Shown piece after piece: positions 12,232 through 64,000 of a stretch of 64,000 nucleotides of DNA. Location of the stretch: positions 31,286,352 through 31,350,351 of the forward strand of contig NC_044601.1 of NCBI RefSeq assembly GCF_901933205.1, in the 5' to 3' direction. This DNA comes from Camarhynchus parvulus. Taxonomy: Eukaryota; Chordata; Aves; Passeriformes; Thraupidae. The position numbers and the translations under genes are program-made. A model generated the notes under the pieces. It was not told where the DNA came from, made no database searches, and worked only from the letters and a program-made list of their open reading frames with translations. How positions within the stretch are numbered: position 1 is the first letter of the stretch; every line of letters begins with the position of its first letter.

Positions 12232-13075
12232 CCTTCTTCTAAAGGATGTAACTGATGGCACAAGATGGAAGTGCTGTCAGCAAGTGACATGGACCCCCAT
12301 ACCCTCATGAGCTGAGCTATTCTTCAGTTGACAAAAAATGGATGCAAAATGCTGATCCACTGGCAATGTAAATCAGCACTCTGACACCAACTGTTAAACA
12401 GAAGTTTATGCTGATGTTCCTACCTCTCCAGGGCAAACAACTTGAGCCATATCATGACATAAACCATGCGTCACCAACCTTCTATTCTAATCCTTAAGTT
12501 CTTCATGATTTTCTGCATAGCTAGATCACTTACCAAACTGAAAAAGTTAAGTGCTCTTGTCCAGCATTCCAGCCAGGGATGGTATAATTTTTATAACATA
12601 TTTTGATGCCTCTTATAATTATCATATCTTAGTTATTCCATACAGTTTTAAGAAGGAAAGCTCCCACATGTATCTACCCAATTATGTTTTAATCAGACTT
12701 CTCACTGGCGTACTTTCTATTAATTCTGGCAATGTACAACATCAGTGTTGTCGGAATTGCACTTAAATGCAACAGTGGGGCTGATTAGGTAGTGTATCTT
12801 AATGAGTTCTGCCATGAGACCTTTTACATAATAACTTGTTATGGCTCATTTCAGTCTTTTCTTTTTTTGTTCATCAAACACTGCCTCAAAACTGTGAGTT
12901 ATCCACACAAGCTTTGGCTTGGATATTTTAATATTTGTTTAGGGTGCTATAGGTGATTAGCCCTTCTTGTTCAATTGTGTCATCAGACTCAACTGACTTA
13001 CATGTACTGTCATTCTTTGAAATACTTTTTGTCAGACTGTTGAAAGCTAAATAAATGAGCATGAAGCATTAATTC
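12232..13075 (+). other. NIPSNAP3A: NIPSNAP3 3' UTR with poly(A) signal
   Basis: Non-coding sequence after the TAA stop continues to a canonical AATAAA at 13050-13055, giving a 3' UTR of roughly 840 nt. Cleavage is expected 10-30 nt after the signal. No other strong signal lies closer to the stop. Confidence 0.65.
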
Positions 13076-13079
13076 TTAG

Positions 13080-14060
13080 TGTTTATGGCTGAAGCTCTTA
13101 CTCTTTTTAACTATTAAATGAAAAATCTCATTCTCCAAGTACAGTATTCATTTTGAAGGTCTTCTCTTTTGGCCAACAACAAATTGCTTTAGAACCAGTA
13201 AGCTGGTAAGAGTGAATAACAGTAGGGCAGAGGGCACATGGGCTAAGAAGTCAAACTTCTATTTTGTATATAGTGGTACAGAGCACCCTCTTCTGCAATT
13301 TATAGGTATTGACTATAAATTGCAGAGCACTTGGGAGGATTTTCTACATGTTAATCATGGATCTGCAGTGAGCAATTGAGAATTGAAGTATCTTAGTGCA
13401 GTTTGCCTAATGATTTTTGCTGCTTTAAAGTTCATTAAGATCTCATAGAAAGCACTAAAGCAAGCTCTGGGCCATTATGTTTGTTGCCCCTCTCTAATGG
13501 CTAAATATCTTAATATCTTTTTATGAAAAATAAAAAACTAAAATCCTGTATCTGTAATCCCGCAATTCTTTAGTGTATAAACTCCACTATTAGTATTAGC
13601 TACTGTTTTCCCATTTTGGTCAGACAAAACAATTCCTCTCCAGGCTGAGGAATCAAGGTCACCTTACTTTCTCAGGCCCTAAGAAATGTAAACAAAAGTG
13701 AGTTGTGGGGAGCAAACTTGGGGTAAATTACTTCATTACCTAGAGCTGTAATTGGAAGATTAAGCCCCAATCTGCAAATGCACCAAACTTACAAAAGCAT
13801 GAAAGCCCATGACCCATTGTCCATTTCTGGGTGTAGCCCCTGAGGACAGGGGAGGGCAGCTTCATCTGCTTGAAATGTATCTTGAAGGTCCTTCAATAAG
13901 CATAACTGCTTTTTGTTCTCCCTGTTTTTGTCTGGCCTCTGTTTCTAGGTCAAACACTGATGCCAAAAGGCATCAGTGGCACCCAAGCCTGCCCCCAGCA
14001 CTCAATGTGAGGCTGCCCTGCCTGAGGGAAAGCTGAATGAGAAGCATTTGAGGTTTCTGT
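13080..14060. other. Intergenic spacer between NIPSNAP3 and ABCA1 3' ends
   Basis: About 1 kb of AT-rich DNA between the NIPSNAP3 poly(A) site and the CR1 element. I see no gene. The two genes converge here, so transcription from both sides is expected to end in or near this gap. Confidence 0.55.
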
Positions 14061-14464
14061 GTTGGTTCAGCCTGGAGCAGACTGAGGGGAGACCCCATTG
14101 CAGTTACAACTTCCTCCTGAGGGGAAGAGGAGGGGCAGACACTGATTTTGTCTCTCTGTCACCCAGTGACAGGACCTCAGGGAATGGCCTGAAGTTGTGT
14201 TAGGGGAGGTTCAGGCTGGGTATTTGAAAAGGATTCTTCACCCAGGGGGTGGCTGGGCACTGTAACAGGGTCTCCACAGAAGAGATCACAGCACCAAGCC
14301 TGACAGAGATGAGGAAGTGTCTGGACAATGCTCTTAAGCACATGGTGTGATTCTTGTGGATTATGATGTGATTCTTGTGGATTATGATGTGTAGGGACAG
14401 GAATGGGAACTGGTGATCCTTTAGGGTCTCTTCCAACTCAACATATTCTGTGATTCTGTGAAAT
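14060..14464 (+). mobile_element. CR1 LINE 3' end with ATTCTGTG tail
   Basis: Sense CR1 3' region in order: 'tggagcagactgaggggaga', 'agtgacaggacctcagggaa', 'ggattcttcacccagggggt', 'caccaagcctgacagagatg', 'gggtctcttccaactcaaca', then the terminal repeat-like ATTCTGTGATTCTGTG. This tail is the diagnostic 3' end of bird CR1. A 21 bp unit is duplicated in tandem within it at 14346-14387. It lies in the gap between the convergent 3' ends of NIPSNAP3 and ABCA1; the 5' limit is approximate. Confidence 0.85.
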
Positions 14465-15041
14465 TCTAATTAACTTCTTATAATCAGGAAGAATTTTCCT
14501 GATGAGTGTAACTTCAGGAATTGGTTAGATACTGGAACTTGGTTGACGGTGATACTATAGGCAGTGGCAGACAACATTTTAGTATCAGTTTATCCTTGAG
14601 CAATCACACCATTATTCTGCTTTCATTTGTAAACTGCTGTTCAAAATCAAGTGAGTATATAGGGTGTTTTTAGCAAGGAGGGGCAATCACCAACTCGCAT
14701 ATCTGTAATAAAAATTCAGAGGCAGGTACTTGAGCTGGGATTTAAACATAAAGAGAAGTTTGTTATGCTTTGTAGTTGGATTTGACAGTCAACCAATCAC
14801 TTGCTAGAGACCTTTTCATTTACTAACTTTAAGTTTAATGTAGCACTTACCTTTATATCTTGCATCTCTTCATTTACCTGAAAATAGTATATCTACTCCA
14901 TACTTATTTCTAGGGCTACTGAAATCTCATGCATCAAAGTTAAGAACAAAAAACCAGGCAAAACTAAAGGCTTCTAGCAGTGCTCCTTGAAATAGCAAAT
15001 GCAAAAATTACACTTGTGAAGACCAATGGTGCTATAACAGC

Positions 15042-15047
15042 TTTATT
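15042..15047 (-). terminator. ABCA1: ABCA1 poly(A) signal AATAAA
   Basis: TTTATT on the + strand reads AATAAA on the ABCA1 strand. Its distance from the stop codon agrees with the usual 3' UTR length for this gene. Confidence 0.65.
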
Positions 15048-17838
15048 TTTTACTTAATACAAGGCAATTAGAGTGCCTTTTAATACTTCACATAACAGAT
15101 ATTAGCAAATACAAATATATATACTTTTTTTTTGCTTTTAATGAAAATGTCCATTTAAGGATTTAACTTAGAAATTTCAGTTGTGAAATCTCTCTAGATT
15201 TTTGCAAAGTTATCAGATATTCCAGTGCAAAAATAGATCCCATTACAGATAGCATAAAGTGCTTGGAACGAAGGACCAACTATAATTCAGGAGGGAAAGA
15301 TAAGCACAACAGTGGTTGTTTAACCATGGGGAAAATACAACTCCTTATTGAAATACAAATGTCCTACAAAGAGGGATGCAACATGACAATAGTACTGAAG
15401 TTTAAAATAAGTTAACACCTCAGGGTAGTTTCATTATCAAAAGTGGTTCACATAATGTGTATGACTCTAGAGTGATTTTTCCCCAACACATTTTTAAGTG
15501 AAAATTAGTGGCTGTCTGAACATATTCCATGACCAATCTTCATGCCAGTGTTGCATTATGCTGTCTGTTCAGTATAAACAATGCAGATCAGAGCTGTGAA
15601 CTAGTTTGGTTAATATCCACATTTACTGCAATATTTTGTCACAGATAGCAGACCCTGTAAGCATGACAGTCATGGGACAAAACAAATCAAGAATCTTTTT
15701 GGTGGGCTAAGGTAAGTGTATTACCATGTAACTGTTGTTTCCTGATAAATGAATAATTTAAATGAGCAGTTAACAAGAGCAAACCACAGCCCTTTCAGGA
15801 CCAAATCTGAATCCTCCTAGAACTCGTTCCAGCTCTATATGCACTAGTTTGGTGCAGTGCAAAACGTTAGCCCTTCACTTCAGTGATGTAATGCTGATTT
15901 GTAATAGCGACTTTTAGCAGTGGCAAGCCTCCAGGGCATGCTACTTGTTTAAATGATGCGGCAACATACTTGCAGCCTGCTCTAGAGTAGTCATGGCTGT
16001 AGCTCTGCTGTTTCTGCACCTGGAAGTCTGGTGTATTCATCACCCTGTAACTCATCCCCATAGAGTGACGATGTCATAAAGGTAATAACAAAGTACATTT
16101 TCAGTGAGGTATACCAATCCCCTTTACACTCCTTTTCTCAATCCCCTTAGCAATGAATTATACAGATTTAAAAAAAAGTATGAAAAGGCACTTCAGCAGA
16201 GCCTGTACTAAGCTCTTACTTTACCCCAAGGCAGGACACAGAGGGACAAGGAACTTAGTTTAACTGTGTTTTTAAAATGTTGAGTTGGTCAGTGTTACCA
16301 AGTATATTTGGAAATATGTAATTAATCTTCTTCAGGCTCATGCCAGCCTTTTCAGTATTTGCTGGGCTGCTATGGTCATTCACAGAAGAAAATGGTCCAT
16401 GACTGATGCATGGAGTAGCATCAAAACACGTGCAGAACCTCTGTGGGTTTTTAAGGCAGAGGTATGGGATACAGGAACAGCTCAGGAACTGCACTTGTGT
16501 TCAAACCACATTACTGAACCAATTTTCAAATGTAAATGCAACACAGAGGGGCCTAAAAAGCATACTCTCCCATGACCGTTGCACAACGTGAACAAGAATT
16601 GGTTGTTCTTACAATATAATTTCCCCTCTAATATTAGTCTGACTTTGTAAAACTCAAAAAACTTGACCGATGAACTGTAGCACTATTATCTTGGACTCTC
16701 TTGTTTTTCAGAGGGATTTTTTACTGAAACAGTTTTTTGTCACATGTATAATAAGGATGTATAATACTTCAGTTAGGGATCACCTAATGACTGAAACTGC
16801 ACTGCACAACAGAAGCAGAAACTTACACATTAATGTTATACCAGTTTCCAAACAGGAAAATTTTAGGTGAACAACTTGCAGTTGTTTGCAGATAGCAGCT
16901 GATTGCTAGAATCTGGAACATGGTCAGATCATGAATGCAGCTATCCACCACATGGACAGAAAGAGAGCATAGCATTACAGGCATAATGTAAAGAAATACT
17001 GTGGCTACAAAGATCAACTGAAAGCATTTCCAATCCCTAATTATGCTACCTACCTATTTAAAGTCATAAATAATACTGTTAAAAAAATCTACATCTCATT
17101 TCTAATCTTATCTGGCAAAGCCAGAAACAGCAACATGCTTGTGCTAAGCGTAATTCCAGATGTTGAGTACCTTTCTGGTGCAAAGCAGGGGTTAAAGAGC
17201 AGATATTACAAATCTGAGTGACAGCTCATGATTTAGAATTTGCTCTTGGCATTAGCAGCTTGTACAACTACTGAGTTTGCTGCTGTGGTCCAAACCCTAT
17301 GTCTGCTTCTCACCCACTTTTTTTTACTAGACGCTCATGCAGCTGCCACAGTACCTCAGAGGAGCAGGAAAGTACTTAACTGCACAAACACCTAGTCAGA
17401 GTATGTTGTTGATTGTGATGCTGGTGGGACAATCATGCATTTGGAGGGTTCACAGTTCTGCGTATCGCCACTTGCTGATGAAGATGTATGGTTATGATGG
17501 CCTGTCTCTTGCCACCCCACCTGCACAGTACTGCTTTGTGGCCTCAGCTTTGTCACCACTGACCTACACCAGCCTAGAGAAAGCCAGCTTGCAAGTTTTT
17601 ACAGGTAAGTTTTTACAACCTAGGGCTACAACACTGGTGGTGACTTTTCTTGCCATGGACTGTTTTGGTGCATTCATTGCCAGCAATGGATATAGCACCA
17701 GCACATTCCCACTCCTGACATGAATGTTCTAAAGACTAAAACATGCACGTCCTAAATATCTGTAAATAACCACTGGCCATGATTTCTCAATGAATTATTT
17801 TAGCAACCCTAATAAAAACATACTGTACAGAACAAGAT

Positions 17839-17845
17839 ACAGTAT
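17839..17845 (-). promoter_or_regulatory. ABCA1: Candidate miR-144 target site in ABCA1 3' UTR
   Basis: The ABCA1 strand reads ATACTGT here, a 7-base complement to the miR-144-3p seed. miR-144 repression of ABCA1 is known in mammals. A single 7-mer can occur by chance, so this is a moderate call. Confidence 0.45.
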
Positions 17846-17986
17846 ACTTGAAAGCCCACAGCATCTCGTGGGTGCTTTACCACAGCTTCAGAGTTATACT
17901 GTAATGAGCTAGGTTCAAGTCTTTCACTGGAGAACAGTACAAGACGACTCCATGAGGCACTGCCCCTGTAAAGGAATTTTTTTCAT

Positions 17987-18003
17987 TGCATTGAATTGCA
18001 TTG
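17987..18003 (-). promoter_or_regulatory. ABCA1: Paired miR-33 target sites in ABCA1 3' UTR
   Basis: On the ABCA1 strand the seed complement CAATGCA occurs at 17997-18003 and again at 17987-17993, ten bases apart and roughly 117-133 nt after the stop codon. miR-33, encoded within SREBF introns, represses ABCA1 through closely spaced sites at this place in mammals. Seeing both in the same arrangement supports conserved sterol-linked control. The seed matches are direct observation; the regulation is established for the gene in mammals and inferred here. Confidence 0.8.
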
Positions 18004-18119
18004 CATTAAATGGTTATCAGTAGAGTGTTCAGTTGCTTTTCCTCTAGCTTCTTTGGGAGTATCCTATCCCAGGAAAAGGAAGTTTGCATTCTGCTCATCA
18101 TCTCTTTGATGAAATTGGC

Positions 18120-59002
<40,883 letters not shown>

Positions 59003-62000
59003 CTGCAGGAAGAGAGAAAAGGAAACTAGAAGTTACTGCAAAGCACAAATGAAGAGATTAAACTTTTGTAAGCATTCTTGCATAGAGCAGTTAGGACTGT
59101 TTACACTGGTGGGGAAGACGGAGCTGGCTTTCTGTGTAACATTGAACTTAAAATACCATGGGCTTCTGCACTCTGCAATGTGATAGGATCACCCCTTTCT
59201 CTTCTACACAGATGCCATAATCAGAACCATACCAACAAAATGTTAAATGCATGCACATACCCTTACAACGCAAAGGATTACTCACATTCCAGGTCACAAA
59301 ACAAGCACAGTCTACAGGACAGCACGTGAAATTCCACAAGCCAGTGCTAAGAAGGGGATGCAAAGTCAGTACAGTGGAGAAAAAGACAATTTGGTGGGTA
59401 CAAGTTTTCAGTGAGACTACACAGATACAAAGATACTCAGATACAAAGGACTCCCTGCTGCAGTGTACATTATCACTAAAGTCCTCCTATTAGGTCTTGA
59501 TATCCTTTATCCAAGCCAAGGGTGTATTTTAAAACCAACAGCTTCCAGGAAATAGCTGGCATGTACTGTCACCAAAGAGCAAGACTGATAGGCTTCCAGA
59601 AGTGGAAGGCATAGCTTTCAGGAAACAATTTTCTCTAGCAGGAAGTTACATTGAAGACAACTCCTTGTTTCCAACTCCTCTACATGTAACTGGTGGCCTG
59701 GAGTTTGGTTTGTGGGGTTCTTTTTCCCTTTCATTCACATATCTGGATTGTCTTGCATGAAAAACATTTGGGCACAACCCTTGTTTCAAAGGAATGAAGA
59801 TTAAAACAAACTCCTAAGATTTCATATTAGTAGCTCGTTGCAGAATTTGAAAGCACACTAAAGTTATATCACTGCAACACACAGATGAACAGCCAAGGCC
59901 CTTGATTTCAGCACATATCTTTTGAGCTGAATCTCTTCCTTTTCACATCTTTCCTGGGGCAATTTCTGGAAACAAAGTCTGGAAGTTTTAATTTGTTCTG
60001 CTTGATCTGCTGCAGAAGGGTAAGACCTGGTCAGTGCCAGCTGTTGTAAATGGGCACTGTTCTGCTGATCTGCTGGGATGTTTAAAACTTTCCTGAATGC
60101 ACAGTTAGTTTTTGTTCCAAAGCCAGCTGCAAATTCAGGGAGGATTCTCTAACCTCTATGGATCTCTACTAAATGCAGTCCTTACGGTTTGGATAAATAA
60201 AAACATATCATCTAGGAGAAAAGCAATTAAATATCCCACAGCTTAGATCTTCAAGATATAGTTAAAGAAATTTAGCCAGCAAATATCAAAGCTACTTATC
60301 TGCTCTACCACTATAACTTTAGCAGTTAAGATGACGTATAAAGTTCCAGGTTCATGCATAACAAGAGAAGTGTTTGTTCAGCTCCATATTTATATATATT
60401 CATCAATCTCTACACAGATTTGTGTTCACTGCATTCAGAGGTGATTCGGGGACAGAGTGGATGAGGAAGAGTTTTCTGAAGATACTAATTGGTTCAGAAC
60501 AGTGAAAAGTCAAAATCCAATTGCAAAGGATTAGTGAACATCCTCCTACTGACACACTGTTACAAAGTGCCAGACAAAATTCAGCACTGCAAAGTAAAGT
60601 ACATAGGGAAAAGACAGTTCCACCTTAAGATACCCCTTGTATGGTTCTGAATTAGCTAATTCCACTCAGAAAGAGAGATCTTAGAAATACAGTCATAAAC
60701 CAGATCAGTATTGACATAAATACACAATGCAATCCTGGTTCTCAAGCAGTATGTGCAGTTTTGGGTTCTCCATCTCTGAAGGAGCTCAGGTACAGACAAA
60801 GGCCATGATTCAAGGTAAGAATGGTTTTTGAAGGAAGAACAATAGACCCCAGTTCTTACAATTGGATGAGTAAGGACAAACAGAGGTTATGACAAAGGTC
60901 TGTAGACTTACAAGTGAGATGAGGAATGGTAGTGGGATGACTGCCTTCTGTGCCTCGTCATACAGAGCTAGAAAACTTCCAGTGAAATGATCAGTTTAAA
61001 ACAAAACTAAAGGAGCTTCTGCATATGCAACTTAGTCAAAACAGAAAAAAAAAATCAGTAGACTCTACACAATGCTGAAAGTATTGTGAGTTTGAGAAAG
61101 ACTCAAAAGAACAAATTGAACATAACAATCTTACCAAATGCTAATAAACAACAAGATTCCATCAGCACATGAGAAAGTCTGGGTTGCAAGCTACTGAAGA
61201 ACAGCACATTACACTGAAGAAATGTTATGTGCTTGCCCAGTGGCTGCATCCTTTCACATGCCTCCATTCAGGGCCACTGATGGATTATAAGTCAAGGACA
61301 CTGAGCCTAACAGGACTTTTGCCTTGTACATCTTAGGCGATTCAAGGAGCTTGCAAACCTTACTCTGAAATGTGAGGAGTATCCATCTATCCTTTCATAC
61401 CACAGCACCCTGACCTTTCCTCCCTAACAAACTCGTATTATTTGAAGATCATTTCTCACCAGAACTTGCAATAGTACCATTTATATGGAGGAAGCTTTAC
61501 TCTCTCTACCCCTTCTTCAACCTCAAAGCCCACTCAGGAAGCCTCTCATAAGTCACGACCAGAGACAATAACAAAAGATCAGTCACAAGGGCCAGTCTTT
61601 GAACAGATGAACATGTCATTAATTTCCCTGTAATATACATCTTTGTAGTGACTCACTAAGTAGTTAATTCCATTAATAAGAAACCTCTAGATCCAGAGTA
61701 TATCCAGGAAGACTGTTCCTACTGTAGGACTGTCTTTATCAGATACTCACACAACATCTAGGGGCTGGGAAGGGCAATGACTCATTTACTGGCAATGTGC
61801 TGCAAAAACATCACCTGTCTGTTCTAGGCACACTGTGGAAAGACAAACATCTGGCAGGTTTTGAACACAACTGCCCTCTACAATTACTGTGGTAGTGGCT
61901 AGAAAGTCACTAAATTTGTCTTTTGGGGCAGCCAATATCATAATACTCTTGAAGTACTGAGTGCACTGGGGGGGACTCTGTGTGCTTGTATGGGCAGGCT

Positions 62001-64000
62001 GCAAGATTTGCTCTAGTGACAAATACCTGAGATGGCTAGAGTTGAAGGACAAGCCTTGAATAAATTCAAATGACACTTATGGGAGATGGACAAATCTGAT
62101 TTAACAAACATGAGAATGCATGGGCTTCAAGTGTTGGGAAGTCAAAGCATTCAGCCAAAATTCAGTCTGCATCATACAGCTGACTGTTTCTCCTTAATGA
62201 AGATAACTCTGCCACATTTGTTTTGAAATAGTTATTACAGCTTTATACTGGTCTTACCAGAAACTTTCCACTGGCCTCTGCAGAAAAATCACATGCTTTA
62301 AGCTTCTGCTCTTGTTTCCTGAGAGTGGAAGCCTCAAACCTCCACTGTTTAAAAGGACGATATCATTGTACTTGACTGAAAACACTCTCAAAAGACGAAG
62401 GAAAGCTATGAATTCAGTTGTAGCATATATTTACATCAGGAGATCTTTTCTAAAAACCATTTTTCAACTGCAATGCATTTATTATCTAATGCTTAATTCA
62501 TGCTAGCCATTTGACAAAATACCACCCATATTACAGAGGGAAAAAGAAACAATTGGATTTTCATGTGCTCACCCACAGTCTTTCAAGGACCACTGTAGTA
62601 GACAAGCCACAGCATATTTATGGCTTATTACAGATCCATACCACTGGAAGTGAGTAGTGCAAAGCCCTTATTAGGCAGTGCTGTCTGAGAGATGAAATCC
62701 CACAGGCGCAATCTGAATTATCATTTAACCTTTGCCCACCAAATTACATTCAAAACTGGGGAGATTTGCAGAAGGATATAAAAACAGGTACTTCTATGAT
62801 ATAAGACAGACAGAAATGTCCCACTCCACTGTGTGGTAATGGCTGGGAACTTATTGCCATTGCTCTTGTTAGCCTTTCCCAAACTGCATAGTTCCGCTAG
62901 GGGACAATTGCTGGCCAACCACGAGGAGAAAGCCAGGAAGGAAATTTGCATGCATGAAATCATATATAATATGCAGTCATATGCTTCACTGCTGTTCTCA
63001 AACCAGCTTCTCCTGCCTCAGTCTCGCTCAGTCAGTGCAAGGCAAGCCTCAAGAAGAGATTATGTGTCCACAAGGGGCTTGTACAATAAGCTATGTCCTA
63101 TAGTATTGTTGGTCAAAAGCCTTCAGAGAATGGATGCCGATTAAGACATGGGCCATGGAGTAGGGACTTTTTGAAACACTTTTTCCATCTCATGGAGTGA
63201 ACACTCAGAAGGAAAGTTGATCCTCCACCTTGGTGCCCCATGATCACATCCAGACTTTCTGCTGAGTTTTGATTTGAACAGCCTGCCTCAAGTAGGTTCT
63301 TACAAGAAAAAGAGTAAGGACACAGACTTTAACCTCCCTACCATACTTCCATGTGCTTGGCTCTGTTTTTGCATCCTACAGAACAGGCTAAATCCATGCA
63401 ATACAAAAGATCAGAGACAGAACTAGAATCCTAGTGTGAAATTTTATTTAGAAATTCTTGTTTTAACTGTATCACTGTCCTTCGGGCAACACTCAATGCA
63501 TACTGGATAGAACTGAGGAGCATGTACGTAAAATGTTTATTCCTTGTCTTTCTTTTTATAAAAACAGTGCTGCGACATTTAGAGGTCATGCATTTCATCA
63601 TGCATGCGCTTTATGTTTTAAAACCCTGATCTGTCCATAATTTACTAGTAATTACTACATTTTTGAGAGCTACTTAGAACACTTAGCATTTCCCTGAAGC
63701 TGCAAATGCACACACATTTAAGCCAGCAGAACTGAGTGTTATCATCAGGGTCTCAGCCCACACACTCACTCCCTGATCATAGGGCTCTAAATCTTGCACA
63801 CTCCTCCTCATGTTTTAGCATAAATATTTGTGTAAACATACAATCAGGTCAGCCATTTTTAATCCGGATCAATTCCATGATGAAATTTACTGCATCATCT
63901 TGCAGAGGGAATAACAAACAGGAATGAAGTGGGGAAAAAAACAAGCAGGTGGATGTCAGGCTAAGTCATATGTATTAAGACATTTCAAGAAACTGTAGCC
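59003..64000 (-). other. ABCA1: ABCA1 intron 7 (partial), no exon found
   Basis: About 5 kb upstream of exon 8. I looked for the expected exon 7 (a segment normally containing an S-E-L-C-G-L-P-type motif) on the - strand and did not find it, so intron 7 probably runs beyond the window edge. The short open frames here show no familiar domain. Confidence 0.6.

Larger units (their letters stand above)
15025..18119 (-). other. ABCA1: ABCA1 3' UTR, about 3.1 kb
   Basis: The last ABCA1 exon continues past its stop codon as AT-rich non-coding sequence. On the - strand an AATAAA signal lies at 15042-15047, followed by a GT-rich stretch. The resulting 3' UTR of about 3.1 kb is close to the length known in human ABCA1. 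Two miR-33 seed matches and one miR-144 seed match are annotated separately. The end is inferred from the signal, not from a transcript. Confidence 0.7.

Noticed and set aside
11712..12242. 176-codon frame on the + strand
   Set aside because: It runs through the intron and exons 5 and 6 of NIPSNAP3 in a different frame from the protein; a shadow.
17337..17723. 128-codon frame on the + strand
   Set aside because: It lies antisense within the ABCA1 3' UTR, has no recognisable domain and no promoter features.
60720..60900. Possible CR1-like stretch in intron 7
   Set aside because: A few CR1-like words only, too diverged to call by eye.
61786..62076. 96-codon frame on the - strand, considered as ABCA1 exon 7
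   Set aside because: The residues do not match the expected extracellular-domain pattern and no suitable splice borders were seen.

Overview
The window reads as bird nuclear DNA. Evidence: several truncated CR1 LINEs, one ending in the ATTCTGTG-type tail typical of bird CR1; young LTR retroviral insertions; and a syntenic pair of vertebrate genes. The order of bird cannot be fixed from the sequence alone.

Two convergent protein-coding genes fill most of it. NIPSNAP3 (mitochondrial NIPSNAP family) lies on the + strand with six coding exons from 3809 to 12231; its GC-rich promoter is at about 3615-3960 and its poly(A) signal at 13050. ABCA1 (cholesterol and phospholipid exporter) lies on the - strand and covers about 15.0-64 kb. 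I could place 43 consecutive coding exons, matching human exons 8 to 50 in order, phase and almost always in length, plus a 3' UTR of about 3.1 kb. They total 6048 bases including the stop codon, or 2015 residues. Exons 1-7 and the ABCA1 promoter lie beyond the right edge. No frameshift or premature stop was seen in either gene.

Mobile DNA explains most of the rest. A 7.0 kb endogenous retrovirus (32746-39759, + strand, antisense to ABCA1) sits in ABCA1 intron 27, only 56 bp from the exon 27 splice donor. Its LTRs are nearly identical. It keeps open frames for a truncated Gag, for RNase H plus integrase, and for a complete Env, but has lost the rest of gag, protease and most of reverse transcriptase. 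Gag and Pol look class II/betaretrovirus-like, while Env looks alpharetrovirus-like. Two copies of an unrelated LTR of about 674 bp lie in NIPSNAP3 intron 1 and in ABCA1 intron 40; the second ends 23 bp from the exon 40 donor. An older LTR directly abuts the NIPSNAP3 promoter. CR1 fragments are scattered through the introns and flanks.

The ABCA1 3' UTR carries two closely spaced miR-33 seed matches about 120 nt after the stop codon, matching the well-known sterol-responsive control of this gene, and a miR-144 seed match. The stretches 1-3080, 13080-14060, and the intron sequence at 54.6-58.9 kb and 59.0-64.0 kb contain no gene I can recognise.
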